A model generated the notes under the pieces. It was not told the origin of the DNA. It searched no databases and saw only the letters and a program-made list of their open reading frames with translations. Positions 8,563 to 17,101 of a DNA stretch of 64,000 nucleotides are shown here, piece after piece. Position numbers and translations under genes: made by a program. The DNA lies in NCBI RefSeq assembly GCF_001753205.1, contig NZ_CP017560.1:1488001-1552000 (forward strand), given 5' to 3'. Position 1 is the first letter of the stretch. Every line of letters begins with the position of its first letter. This DNA comes from Sporosarcina ureilytica. Lineage in GTDB: Bacteria > Bacillota > Bacilli > Bacillales_A > Planococcaceae.

Positions 8563-10014
8563 ATGACAATAAGTGATGTAAATGCTTTTGTAAAAAACAC
8601 GATATTGGAAAAAAGTGACGTACTTAAAGAAATTAGTGATTTCATTTGGGAACATCCTGAAACAAGATTTGAAGAATATAAATCTGCGAATCATTTGATG
8701 GGTGTACTAGAAGCACAAGGCTTTACCGTTGAGAAAAATGTAGCTGGTATGAGCACGGCGTTTATCGGTTCATTCGGGGCGGGGAGTCCGGTCATTGGAT
8801 TTCTTGGGGAATTTGACGCGCTTTCTGGTCTAAGCCAAAAAGGGCTTACGGCGAAACAAGAGTCTGTTGAAGAAGGCGGAAACGGGCATGGATGCGGACA
8901 TAACCTTTTAGGTACAGGTGCGCTTGCAGCGGCAATCGCGGTGAAAGAATATTTACGAGCGAATAATCTACCAGGCACGGTTCAATATTTTGGTTGTCCA
9001 GGAGAAGAAGGCGGATCGGGAAAAACGTTCATGGCGCGTGAAGGGGCATTTGATCATTTAGACCTTGCGTTAACATGGCATCCTTCCTCTCATACGGGAG
9101 TCATGAGTAAAAGTTCATTAGCGAACTATCAAGTTTTTTTCCGTTTTAAAGGCATTAGTTCACACGCAGCAGCATCTCCACACCTCGGAAGAAGTGCATT
9201 AGATGCGGTGGAATTAATGAACGTTGGGGTGAACTATTTAAGAGAGCACGTGAAACCAGATGCGCGATTCCATTATGCGGTCACGAATACAGGAGGCGCA
9301 TCACCAAACGTTGTCCAAGCGGATGCTGAAGTTTTATACTTAATTCGCTCACCACAACTAGAAGATGTAGAGTCGATCTATCAACGAATTTGTAAAATCG
9401 CTGAAGGTGCGGCGTTGATGACCGAAACTTCAGTGTCTATTGAAATAGATAAAGCGTGTTCAAATTACATGCCAAATCGAAGCTTAGAAAGAATTATGCA
9501 CCGCAAACTGAAAAGCCTTGAAGAAGATATCTCTTATTCAGATGATGAAATCGCGTATGCGAAAGATATTTGGGATACATTAAATGAAGGTGAACAAAGA
9601 AGCGCAATTAGTTCATTGGAAATGTTCGGTATGGGCTCGTATGAAGACCAACAAAAAATGAAAAATCTCTATATTAGCGATTTTGTGAGTGAATATACAC
9701 CGTCGAACGAAGCGATGCCTGGTTCGACGGATGTAGGGGACGTTAGTTGGGCAGTTCCAACCGCACAATGTACAGTAGCTACATATGCAGTGGGAACACC
9801 ATTCCATTCATGGCAAATGGTAACACAAGGCGTTTCAACCGTTGCACACCAAGGCATGTTACGTGCAGGAATGACGATGGCCTTAACTGCAATCGAAGTG
9901 TTGGCGCATCCTGAAAAACTTGAAGAAATTAAGGCGGAACATAAGGAAACATTTAAAGACAATCCTTATAAGTGTCCGATTCCAAAAGGTGTACAGCCTT
10001 CTGCATTAAAATAA
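8563..10014 (+). CDS. M20D family amidohydrolase, AbgB-like (cassette 1)
   Basis: A metal-dependent cytosolic hydrolase of 483 residues, close to the usual length of AbgB, the subunit that helps split p-aminobenzoyl-glutamate. The metal-binding motif GHGCGHNLLG lies near residues 107-116, CPGEEGGSGK near 145-154 carries the catalytic Glu pair, and SSHAAASPHLGRSALDAVELM near 203-223 marks the dimerisation lid. The family removes amino acids from N-acyl or aryl conjugates. It is co-transcribed with the GltS-type transporter 20 bases upstream and followed by a strong terminator. A paralogue at 12337-13746 shares long identical stretches (for example LGRSALDAVELMNVGVNYLREH). The true substrate cannot be read from sequence. 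Confidence 0.88.
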   Translation: MTISDVNAFVKNTILEKSDVLKEISDFIWEHPETRFEEYKSANHLMGVLEAQGFTVEKNVAGMSTAFIGSFGAGSPVIGFLGEFDALSGLSQKGLTAKQESVEEGGNGHGCGHNLLGTGALAAAIAVKEYLRANNLPGTVQYFGCPGEEGGSGKTFMAREGAFDHLDLALTWHPSSHTGVMSKSSLANYQVFFRFKGISSHAAASPHLGRSALDAVELMNVGVNYLREHVKPDARFHYAVTNTGGASPNVVQADAEVLYLIRSPQLEDVESIYQRICKIAEGAALMTETSVSIEIDKACSNYMPNRSLERIMHRKLKSLEEDISYSDDEIAYAKDIWDTLNEGEQRSAISSLEMFGMGSYEDQQKMKNLYISDFVSEYTPSNEAMPGSTDVGDVSWAVPTAQCTVATYAVGTPFHSWQMVTQGVSTVAHQGMLRAGMTMALTAIEVLAHPEKLEEIKAEHKETFKDNPYKCPIPKGVQPSALK

Positions 10015-10023
10015 AACATTGAG

Positions 10024-10067
10024 AACCCGCTGTCATTCTTAGGTAACAGAATGACAGCGGGTTTTTT
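10024..10067 (+). terminator. Strong terminator after the first amidohydrolase
   Basis: A perfect 16-base stem (10024-10039 with 10048-10063) and an eight-base loop are followed by a T run. Confidence 0.92.
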
Positions 10068-10069
10068 AC

Positions 10070-10504
10070 TATACATGGATTTGGTTAACAATTGTTGCTT
10101 TAGGAACAAGTTCTCCGGAAGCGACTGTTAGTATTATTGCAGCACTTGAAGGGAATGCCGATGTTGCAGTATGAAATGTAGTCGGTAGTAATATTCTTAA
10201 CGCGACACTCGTTGTAGGAGTGACTGCCTTTCTATATCCTTTAATGGTTGAAAGTGAGACGATTAGAAAAGAGATCCCATTTATGATACTCGCAAGCGTG
10301 GCATTACTTATTCTTATGAGTGACATTGCATTACAAGGGTTCAGTAGCAATATGATCACGCGCAGTGATGGGTTGATCCTTTTGTTGTTCCTTTCTATTT
10401 TTATGTATTTTGTAATTGAAATTGGCCTGAAAAGCCGGAAAAATGCAGCGAACGGACCAGCATCTAAGAACGTCAGTTGGGGTGAAAATATATTTTCTTA
10501 TTAA
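10070..10504 (+). pseudogene. Remnant of a Na+/Ca2+ exchanger (CaCA family, YrbG-like)
   Basis: One reading frame gives TWIWLTIVALGTSSPEATVS, then IIAALEGNADVAV, a TGA stop at 10172-10174, and NVVGSNILNATLVVG. This is the conserved first-repeat motif of CaCA antiporters (G-T-S-P-E...GN-VGSNI-N), with the usual Gly codon changed to TGA. Hydrophobic segments follow to residue-like SWGENIFSY. The frame begins directly after the terminator, with no N-terminal part, and ends at 10504, where the family would continue into its second half. It is therefore cut at both ends and interrupted inside. The remaining open part (from 10220) should not be read as a functional gene. Confidence 0.8.
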
Positions 10505-10592
10505 GAGAGGTGGAGGGAATTGGCCAAACGAAGTCTCAGCAACCTGCCAGTGGTAAGGTGCTACATCCAACAGGGGAACCTGAATGATGAGG
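10497..10592 (+). ncRNA. SAM-I (S-box) riboswitch aptamer, orphan
   Basis: The sequence follows the S-box consensus in order: CTTATTAAGAGAGGTGGAGG, then GGGAATTGGCC, GTCTCAGCAACC, AAGGTGCTACATCC, a P4-type hairpin, and the closing GATGAG that pairs with CTTAT of P1. S-boxes bind S-adenosylmethionine and normally repress methionine and sulfur genes. Here no terminator or methionine gene follows, and the 5' strand overlaps the end of the exchanger pseudogene. It is probably a relic or a displaced leader. Confidence 0.82.
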
Positions 10593-10866
10593 AAAATGAA
10601 GAACAAATTGAAGCTGATGAAGTGTTGCTAGATTTGACGACGAATGAGTACGAGGTTCGATATGGCGGTATGAGCTGTGAACTTTCTCGCCAGCATGCAT
10701 GTTTATTGAAAAAGTTAAATTCGCGTACCTGTGCGAAAAACAATCATGATTGTTTAAACATTCACGATAGTTTCTTGCACAGGCACGCGACACTAAAGTT
10801 TCCCGTATTTTGTTGGGGAAATGGTTGGGCGTAGATCGAATCGTCGTGCATGAAACAAAAGAGGAG
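10593..10866 (+). other. Gene debris with a hairpin insertion
   Basis: An acidic reading frame after the riboswitch (about 10595-10718, ending SCELSRQHACLLKKLNS) is broken by the hairpin element at 10722-10794. In another frame after it, 10801-10866 reads SRILLGKWLGVDRIVVHETK and stops with TAA. I do not recognise either piece. They could be two parts of one gene split by the repeat. Confidence 0.35.
10722..10797. repeat. Hairpin element with CACAGGCAC ends
   Basis: The outer arms CGCGTACCTGTGC (10722-10734) and GCACAGGCACGCG (10777-10789) are complementary except for one G-T type mismatch. Inside lies the perfect palindrome AAACAATCATGATTGTTT (10738-10755). The right edge GGCACGCGACACTAAA matches those of the repeats at 26266-26423 and 46277-46435. 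Confidence 0.75.
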
Positions 10867-10910
10867 ATATTGACTATATAATACTTTGACGATACCCTCT
10901 TGGATTTTTA

Positions 10911-10960
10911 TCCAAGGTCATGAATTGTCATAATTGTACGGCGCAGGTACCCTTCACTAA
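10911..10960. repeat. Partial copy of the ~150-base interspersed element (right end)
   Basis: TGAATTGTCATAATTGTACG followed by GCGCAGGTACCCTTCACTA matches the right end of the elements at 46277-46435 and 51957-52112. A short hairpin (CTTGGA..TCCAAG) precedes it. The left end is not evident. Confidence 0.6.
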
Positions 10961-11076
10961 AAGAAATATTGCATTAATTTCAATTCCTGTTTATAGTATC
11001 TAATATAGCGACAATTTCGTTAAGTTTACGTTAAATAGCGAATGCAGGAATTTTTTTCAGAAAAGGGGGATTACAT

Positions 11077-12294
11077 ATGGTTTCTAAGAAACAAAGAAAC
11101 TTGATTTTGTTATTACTTTTTATAGGTTGGGCCATCGGTAACTTCGATCGCTATTTTATAAACTATGCAATATTGTCCATCACTGAAGATTTACAATTGA
11201 GTCCTACAAGTACTGGACTTATCCTTAGTAGTTTTTTTGCGGGATATGCGTTAATGCAAATCCCGGGTGGTTGGCTGGCAGATAAATTCGGTTCTAGGAG
11301 AGTCTTAATTGTATCTGTCTTGATGTGGTCGATTTTTACAGCGATGACAGGGGCAGTTTGGTCATTGACTTCGATGATTATAATCCGTTTCTTATTCGGG
11401 ATTGGAGAAGGTGGATTTCAACCTTCAAGTTCAAAACTAATTTCGCAAACGTTTCCAAGTTCAAAAAGAGCTTGGGCCATGTCTATTATGCTTTCAACTA
11501 GCGGTATTGTTTCACTGATTGTACCAGTTTTATCAGTTTATATGCTGACAACAATCGGTTGGCGTGTATCTTTTCTAGTACTGGGTGCTATCGGTCTTAT
11601 TATTTCTGTTTTTTACTGGATTTTCATCAAGCTACCCGAGGGCATTAAAGAGGAAGAATTCAAACCAGTTGGCGCGAATCAAGAGAGCGTTTTCAAGCAA
11701 TTGATTAAAACACCGTTAATGTTGAATCTATTTATCGCCTATTACAGCATTTACGCGATTAACTGGGGTTTAGCGACTTGGTTGCCGACTTATCTTGTCA
11801 ATATACGTGGACTTGATTTAATTTCACTTGGATGGGTGCAAACAATTCCAGGTTTAGCAATGGTCTTTGCAATTTTCTTATCTGGATATGTGATTGATAG
11901 GCTTCCGGAAGGGCGAGAGAAAGTGATTGGAGCAATTTCTTGTGTCCTCATTGGGTGTATTTTATACCTCATGTTCAATGCGCCGAACGTGACGATGTTC
12001 ATCACTTACCAAACAATAGTGATTATGTTCATTTCATTTATAATGCTTTTATTACCAGCTATTATATTGAAAAGGTTACCGTCTTCTGTAATAGGTACAA
12101 GCATGGGGGTCGCGAATACTGGCGGTCAGTTAGCTGGCTTTATTACACCGCTTGCCATCGGGTTTATTGTACAGATGTTTAATGGATCGTATGATGCTGC
12201 TTTTTGGATGTTAATCATTTTTGCTATCATTTGTATGGTTTCATTATTGACGTTGAATTATCGAAAAGGCGGGTTGCTTCAAGCTGAGCAATGA
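11077..12294 (+). CDS. MFS transporter, anion:cation symporter-like
   Basis: A 405-residue membrane protein with about twelve hydrophobic helices. The N terminus has NFDRYFINYA in helix 1 and GWLADKFGSRRVL as the MFS motif A between helices 2 and 3. The FGIGEGGFQPSSSKLIS stretch in helix 4 is typical of the ACS family, which brings in organic anions such as hexuronates or phthalate. ATG 11077 is preceded by AAGGGGG. It lies 42 bases before the second amidohydrolase and stands where the GltS-type transporter stands in cassette 1, so it probably imports an anionic amide conjugate. The substrate is inferred only. Confidence 0.85.
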   Translation: MVSKKQRNLILLLLFIGWAIGNFDRYFINYAILSITEDLQLSPTSTGLILSSFFAGYALMQIPGGWLADKFGSRRVLIVSVLMWSIFTAMTGAVWSLTSMIIIRFLFGIGEGGFQPSSSKLISQTFPSSKRAWAMSIMLSTSGIVSLIVPVLSVYMLTTIGWRVSFLVLGAIGLIISVFYWIFIKLPEGIKEEEFKPVGANQESVFKQLIKTPLMLNLFIAYYSIYAINWGLATWLPTYLVNIRGLDLISLGWVQTIPGLAMVFAIFLSGYVIDRLPEGREKVIGAISCVLIGCILYLMFNAPNVTMFITYQTIVIMFISFIMLLLPAIILKRLPSSVIGTSMGVANTGGQLAGFITPLAIGFIVQMFNGSYDAAFWMLIIFAIICMVSLLTLNYRKGGLLQAEQ

Positions 12295-12336
12295 AAGTGA
12301 TGCTATGTAACGGCAATTTACTTAGAGGAGAGATGA

Positions 12337-13746
12337 ATGATGAGTTTACAGAAAGCGGTTTCAAAGCTAATCGAGCAAAAAAGAGAAAAGTTCATTGCGC
12401 TGAGCGATAAAATCTGGGATGTACCGGAATTGTGTTTCGAGGAACATCAATCGTCTGCTTATTTAAGAGATGCTTTGGAAGAAGAAGGTTTTAAGGTCGA
12501 GCATGGCCTAGCAGGACTGGAAACTGCTTTTATTGGAAGTTACGGAAGCGGGAAGCCTGTTGTCGCGATTTTGGGTGAATATGATGCATTGGCAGGGCTT
12601 AGTCAGAAAAAGGGACTTACTCATCACGATCCAGTTGTCGATGGTGGAAATGGTCATGGCTGTGGTCATAATCTACTAGGAACAGGCGCTTTTGCCGCGG
12701 CTGTTGCAATTAAAGAGTATATGGAGCTAAATCAGTTAAAAGGAACAGTTCGCTACTATGGCTGTCCTGCTGAAGAAGCCGGTTCTGGCAAAGCATTCAT
12801 GGCTCGTGCTGGTCTGTTTGACGATGTGGATGCTGCGTTTTCATGGCACCCTTGGGATGTTCCCGGTCTTATGGACGTGAAGACGCTCGCTAATTACTCT
12901 GCTCGTTTTAGGTTTAAAGGGAAAAGTGCCCACGCAGCAGCGGCGCCTCATTTAGGTAGGAGTGCACTGGATGCGGTGGAATTGATGAATGTCGGTGTGA
13001 ATTATTTGAGAGAGCATATGGTTCAGGATGCCCGTATCCATTACGCAGTTACGGATACAGGCGGCATCTCACCGAATGTGGTCCAAGCGAATGCCGAAGT
13101 CGTCTATTTGATACGAGCTCTGGAGAAGGATGAAGTTCAATCGCTTTACGAAAGAGTCTATGACATTGCACGCGGAGCGGCCTTAATGACAGGCACGACG
13201 TTTGAAGTGGAATTCGAAGGGACTGCTTCTAACTTAATCCCTAATACTGTGCTTGCGGATGTGATGTACGAGAATTTAATGAAAGTCGAGATTCCTTCTT
13301 ATGATGAAGCGGATCAAAAATTCGCCAAAGAGATTCGAAGTACGCTTTCACAGGATGATTTAAACAATGTGTATGTGGGACGCGATAGGGAAACAGTTAA
13401 AAAATTGAAAGAACTGGACATTGCTGATTTTATTCCCTCACATAATCCCTCGGATGCTGTATTATCGGGCTCTACAGATGTAGGGGATGTCAGTTGGATT
13501 GTTCCGACGATGCAATGTCTGACAACTTGTTTTGCACTCGGCACCCCACTTCATACGTGGCAAGTCGTTTCGCAGGGAGTTACACCGATTGCGCATAAAG
13601 GGATGCTACAGGCAGGGAAAGTAATTGCGGCGACAGCCATCCAAGCGATGGAAAACCCCGCAATTATTGAACAGGCCAAAGCTGAGTTGCAGGAACGTTT
13701 GGATGGTAAGACATACGCCTCATTAATCCCTGACTCGGTGAAATGA
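12337..13746 (+). CDS. M20D family amidohydrolase, AbgB-like (cassette 2)
   Basis: A 469-residue paralogue of the protein at 8563-10014. It shows the same GGNGHGCGHNLLGTGAFAAA metal motif (about 105-124), CPAEEAGSGKAFMARAG (about 144-160) and SAHAAAAPHLGRSALDAVEL. Both proteins end with the pattern GSTDVGDVSW followed by a substrate-pocket His (HTWQVVSQGV). The start was chosen as the first of two adjacent ATG codons after AGAGGAGAG. It forms a unit with the MFS gene upstream, and a related regulator follows on the same strand. The two enzymes probably hydrolyse related conjugates delivered by different transporters. Confidence 0.88.
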   Translation: MMSLQKAVSKLIEQKREKFIALSDKIWDVPELCFEEHQSSAYLRDALEEEGFKVEHGLAGLETAFIGSYGSGKPVVAILGEYDALAGLSQKKGLTHHDPVVDGGNGHGCGHNLLGTGAFAAAVAIKEYMELNQLKGTVRYYGCPAEEAGSGKAFMARAGLFDDVDAAFSWHPWDVPGLMDVKTLANYSARFRFKGKSAHAAAAPHLGRSALDAVELMNVGVNYLREHMVQDARIHYAVTDTGGISPNVVQANAEVVYLIRALEKDEVQSLYERVYDIARGAALMTGTTFEVEFEGTASNLIPNTVLADVMYENLMKVEIPSYDEADQKFAKEIRSTLSQDDLNNVYVGRDRETVKKLKELDIADFIPSHNPSDAVLSGSTDVGDVSWIVPTMQCLTTCFALGTPLHTWQVVSQGVTPIAHKGMLQAGKVIAATAIQAMENPAIIEQAKAELQERLDGKTYASLIPDSVK

Positions 13747-13765
13747 AAACTTCATATTTTATTTG

Positions 13766-13791
13766 GAGGCTGAATTGATTCAGCCTCTTTT
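13766..13791 (+). terminator. Terminator after the second amidohydrolase
   Basis: Nine-base stem GAGGCTGAA/TTCAGCCTC with loop TTGA, followed by a short T run. Confidence 0.75.
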
Positions 13792-13900
13792 GGGATTCTA
13801 TTGCTTGTATGACAGGTGATAGGTTTTGACTTCACTGGATTTCAATGGGAGTTAACAATAAAATTAATTAACATACACGTTCAGAAAGTAGGTATTCGTC

Positions 13901-15193
13901 ATGTACAAAGTTGCGGTTGTCGGTCCTAGTCAATCCGTGAACAGGATTCTCACATTGGCAAGAGAGATTGAACAAGAATTGGAATTCGTCCCTTATATTT
14001 ATACAAAAACAACCGAAGTGAAAGATTTTGTGTCGAACTCTGAGTCACCAGTAGATTATTGGCTTTTTTCAGGCTATATCCCGTATAAGATAGCAGTGAA
14101 TACTGTGGGGGAACATGAAAACTTTCTCTATATAGATTCTGGTGAATTAGGTATTTATAAAGGAATTGTGACACTTTCACATGAAAGTAGAAAACTGCCG
14201 GAACGGATTAGCATAGATATGATTGCGTCATATTGCCCTGATGAGTTGTCCCAGTTAGAAGGAACGATGGCGGAAGTATATATTAAAAGATTCGATGTCG
14301 AGGTTGAAACAGCAGAATTATTTGATTTTCATTATGAGTTATGGAAACAAAATAAAATAGAAGCGGTTTTAACTTGTTATCCAACCGTTTATGAAGATTT
14401 ACAAGAAGCGGGTATTCCAGCATTTTGGTTATCCCCAACGCGAAGTGAAATTTTCCACTCCATTCGGATGTTTTTCGAGAAAATTAAAACGTCCTATTAT
14501 AAGGATACACAAATCAGTGTAGAAATGATTGAGATTTTAGATTATGACACGATTAAAGAGAGAATGAGGGAATCCTATCAATTGGATTATTTGGAATTGC
14601 ATTTGAAGAAGACGCTTATCCAGCTTTGTGAAAGATTGGATGGTTCGCTTTTTGAACAAGGTAATGGGCGCTATGCAATTTTTAGCACAAGGGGAGCAGT
14701 CGAAAGAGAAATCGGTACATTGAAAGAAAAAGTGAATTACCTTTCAGTTGAAGCAGGTTCTGGTATTGCGGTCGGGATTGGTTTCGGACAGACGGTCTTC
14801 ACGGCAGAGACGAATGCCTATCGTGCGATTCGGGAATCCAAGAGAAAAGAGAAGCAGGATATCGTCATTATTCAAGAAGATGGAGCGATGATTGATGCAG
14901 TTGGTGCGGAAGAGGAACTAGCCTATGACTACCGGACAGATGATAAAGAATTTTTGGCGAAATTAAAAGAAGGTAAAGTTAGCATCAAAACGTATAAGCG
15001 AATTGAATCTTTAATCAGAAAAATGGAATGGACGAATTTCACGACGAAAGATTTAGCCATTCATTTAAAAATGAGTGAACGCAATGCTCAGCGAATTGTA
15101 TCTAATTTGGATAGAGTAAGTTTAATAGAATGTGTTGGAGAAGAATCACATTATGCAAGAGGGAGACCTGTGAAAGTATATCAACTGAATTGA
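13901..15193 (+). CDS. Predicted transcriptional regulator, paralogue of 5243-6568
   Basis: A 430-residue protein with the same plan as the regulator at 5243-6568. An N-terminal sensor-like region is followed by a GGDEF-like stretch (GIAVGIGFGQTVFTAETNAY, about 288-307) and a C-terminal winged helix (KDLAIHLKMSERNAQRIVSN, wing GRPVKVYQLN at the very end). It follows cassette 2 after a terminator and about 110 bases of its own leader, so it is transcribed separately and probably regulates the MFS-amidohydrolase pair. The family is not one I can name. ATG is preceded by a modest AGTAGGTA site. Confidence 0.7.
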   Translation: MYKVAVVGPSQSVNRILTLAREIEQELEFVPYIYTKTTEVKDFVSNSESPVDYWLFSGYIPYKIAVNTVGEHENFLYIDSGELGIYKGIVTLSHESRKLPERISIDMIASYCPDELSQLEGTMAEVYIKRFDVEVETAELFDFHYELWKQNKIEAVLTCYPTVYEDLQEAGIPAFWLSPTRSEIFHSIRMFFEKIKTSYYKDTQISVEMIEILDYDTIKERMRESYQLDYLELHLKKTLIQLCERLDGSLFEQGNGRYAIFSTRGAVEREIGTLKEKVNYLSVEAGSGIAVGIGFGQTVFTAETNAYRAIRESKRKEKQDIVIIQEDGAMIDAVGAEEELAYDYRTDDKEFLAKLKEGKVSIKTYKRIESLIRKMEWTNFTTKDLAIHLKMSERNAQRIVSNLDRVSLIECVGEESHYARGRPVKVYQLN

Positions 15194-15238
15194 ACTATCA
15201 ACACGTTAGCTTCGTTTGTGGTTTTATTGGTGGTTTTA

Positions 15239-15694
15239 TTGGTGACAGTCACTCACGCAACTTGAACACTATTCTGACAACGGTGGTGGGGTGGATACGA
15301 AACTTCGATTGAGTAAGCGGTTGAGGAGGTTTTGTTGGAACGCTCTAAGTGGCTCTGATACTAGTTTTCTGCTAAATTACGGGTACTTGTGCAAGACATT
15401 ATTCAGGAAATGAACACAATTGTATGTATAAAATTAAAAGGCCAATCAATTTAATATTTGATTGGCCTATGTTTGTATGGTTACCTTAAGTTAAAGATTA
15501 TAATTGCACTTTCGTAGGCGCCGTTATTCATCACGCCTAAGTGAATATCGGTTTTCTGCAGAAGGCAACTCTAAATTTTCTCGTAATGTAGTCCCTTCGT
15601 ATTCCGTCCGAAAAATTCCACGCTTTTGAAGGATAGGAACAACTTTATCAACAAATGCATTTAATTCGCTGGGCTAGTTCCAGTGACTGGCACC
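15239..15694. repeat. Repeat-bounded duplicated segment (copy 1)
   Basis: It begins with GGTGACAGTCACTCAC (15241-15256) and ends with CCAGTGACTGGCACC (15680-15694). The two ends form inverted repeats around GGTGNCAGTCACT. From 15239 to about 15675 it matches 50230-50666 almost continuously, including the terminator-like hairpin AGGCCAATCAA/TTGATTGGCCT (15440-15468) and the tail of a monooxygenase gene. It also contains a ~150-base element (about 15381-15535) related to those at 26.3, 46.3 and 52.0 kb. Confidence 0.8.
15524..15676 (-). pseudogene. 3' fragment of an LLM-class flavin monooxygenase gene
   Basis: On the minus strand the frame reads [19 protein letters not shown], then [18 protein letters not shown] and [12 protein letters not shown], then TAA. 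It matches the last fifty residues of the intact gene at 50506-51888 (…[20 protein letters not shown]). There is no start and no upstream part. The preceding in-frame codon TAG corresponds to the TTG Leu of the intact copy and serves as the stop of the MFS gene at 15674-17101. Confidence 0.85.
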
Positions 15695-17101
15695 ATTAAT
15701 ATCCTCTGAGCTTTTGCTACGCTTCGAATCCCGAATTGTAAATGACAACAAGAGGCCGAAGAATGCAATATATCCAGCCACATGGAAGGCTACATTCACC
15801 CCGCGGATGGCACCTGCAACCGAGCCGTCATCTATCGCGGCTGTTATCGTAATCGCAACCAGAACCGCAGTGCCAATTGCACCAGCGATTTGACGGAACG
15901 TATTGTTCATGGCGGTACCGTGAGTGATTAGGTGATTAGGTAACTGATTCAACCCAAGTGTTGTAGACGGCATCATGACCAAAGAAATACCTAATATCCG
16001 AACCGCATTCAAGACTGCTAAATATGTAAAACTTATTTCTTCGGATAGGTTTGCAAACATGAACGTTGTTACTGTAAGGATGACAAATCCTGTGCGCAAC
16101 AGCCACTTTGCCCCGTATTTATCGAACAGTGTTCCTGTCACTGGATTCAAAATTCCCATTACAATTGCGCCTGGCAAGAGCATCAGACCGGAATGGAAGG
16201 CGTTAAATCCAAGCATAGTCTGCATGAAGATTGGCAAAATCACGGTCCCTGCAATCATAGATGCGTATACAATCATGCCGAGCCCAGTCGCCAATGTAAA
16301 CACCATATACTTAAACACCCGGAATTCAAGAATAGGCTCATCCAATTTCAATTGTCGCTGAATGAATAGTAAGAGTGAAACAGCTCCGACTACTATGGAT
16401 ACGGCAACGTTTAGATGGAGCCATCCATCGTTACCGGCGATACTGAAGCCGTAAAGGAGCCCACCGAAACCAAGTGTAGAGAGAACAATTGACAAGTAAT
16501 CCATCTTTGGATTGGTTAATTCCGTAACGTTTTTCAGTAAAAAGAAAGCCGCAATGATAATGATGAGGGCAATCGGAAGGACAACGTAAAAGACGCTTTT
16601 CCATGCGAAATGATCCACAAGATACCCCGATAGGCTCGGCCCAATTGCCGGTGCGAATGCAATAACAAGACCAAACATCCCCATCGCTTTTCCTCGTTGT
16701 TCGATAGGGAAGAGTAGAAACATGATCGTCTGTAAGAGTGGCATCATAATACCAGCACCTGCACCTTGGAAAACCCTTCCTAATAATAAAACGGGGAAAT
16801 TAGGAGAAATTGCAGAAAGGAATGTACCAAAGGCGAATATACTCATCGCTGTAATGAATAATTTTCGTGTTGTAAATTTACCGATTAAAAATGCTGTTAT
16901 TGGAATCATAATTCCGTTGACGAGCATGAAAATCGACTGTAGCCACTGAACTGTACTTTCTGTCACATGAAGATCCTTCATGATTGGCGGCAGGGCTGTT
17001 GCAAGAAGGGTTTGATTTAAAATCGTAATAAATGCACCAGATAATAAAACAGCCAGCAGTGGAATAATCTTTTTGAACTCAAAGGTTTGAGAGTTTTTCA
17101 T
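15674..17101 (-). CDS. DHA2-family MFS multidrug exporter (LmrB/EmrB type)
   Basis: A 475-residue inner-membrane protein with about fourteen hydrophobic segments, exporting drugs or other small molecules by proton antiport in this family. Helix 1 reads LSGAFITILNQTLLATALPP, then VNGIMIPITAFLIGKFTTRK (motif A) and GRVFQGAGAGIMMPL. The ATG at 17099-17101 follows AGAGGCGG. The last six codons (GASHWN) and the TAG stop lie inside a GGTGCCAGTCACTGGAAC repeat and a captured monooxygenase tail. The original C terminus has therefore probably been replaced. It is likely still functional, because the change falls after the last helix. Confidence 0.85.
   Translation of the reverse strand: MKNSQTFEFKKIIPLLAVLLSGAFITILNQTLLATALPPIMKDLHVTESTVQWLQSIFMLVNGIMIPITAFLIGKFTTRKLFITAMSIFAFGTFLSAISPNFPVLLLGRVFQGAGAGIMMPLLQTIMFLLFPIEQRGKAMGMFGLVIAFAPAIGPSLSGYLVDHFAWKSVFYVVLPIALIIIIAAFFLLKNVTELTNPKMDYLSIVLSTLGFGGLLYGFSIAGNDGWLHLNVAVSIVVGAVSLLLFIQRQLKLDEPILEFRVFKYMVFTLATGLGMIVYASMIAGTVILPIFMQTMLGFNAFHSGLMLLPGAIVMGILNPVTGTLFDKYGAKWLLRTGFVILTVTTFMFANLSEEISFTYLAVLNAVRILGISLVMMPSTTLGLNQLPNHLITHGTAMNNTFRQIAGAIGTAVLVAITITAAIDDGSVAGAIRGVNVAFHVAGYIAFFGLLLSFTIRDSKRSKSSEDINGASHWN

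Noticed and set aside
10220..10504. 94-residue membrane-like reading frame
   Set aside because: It is the open remainder of a Na/Ca exchanger pseudogene interrupted by TGA at 10172 and cut at both ends.
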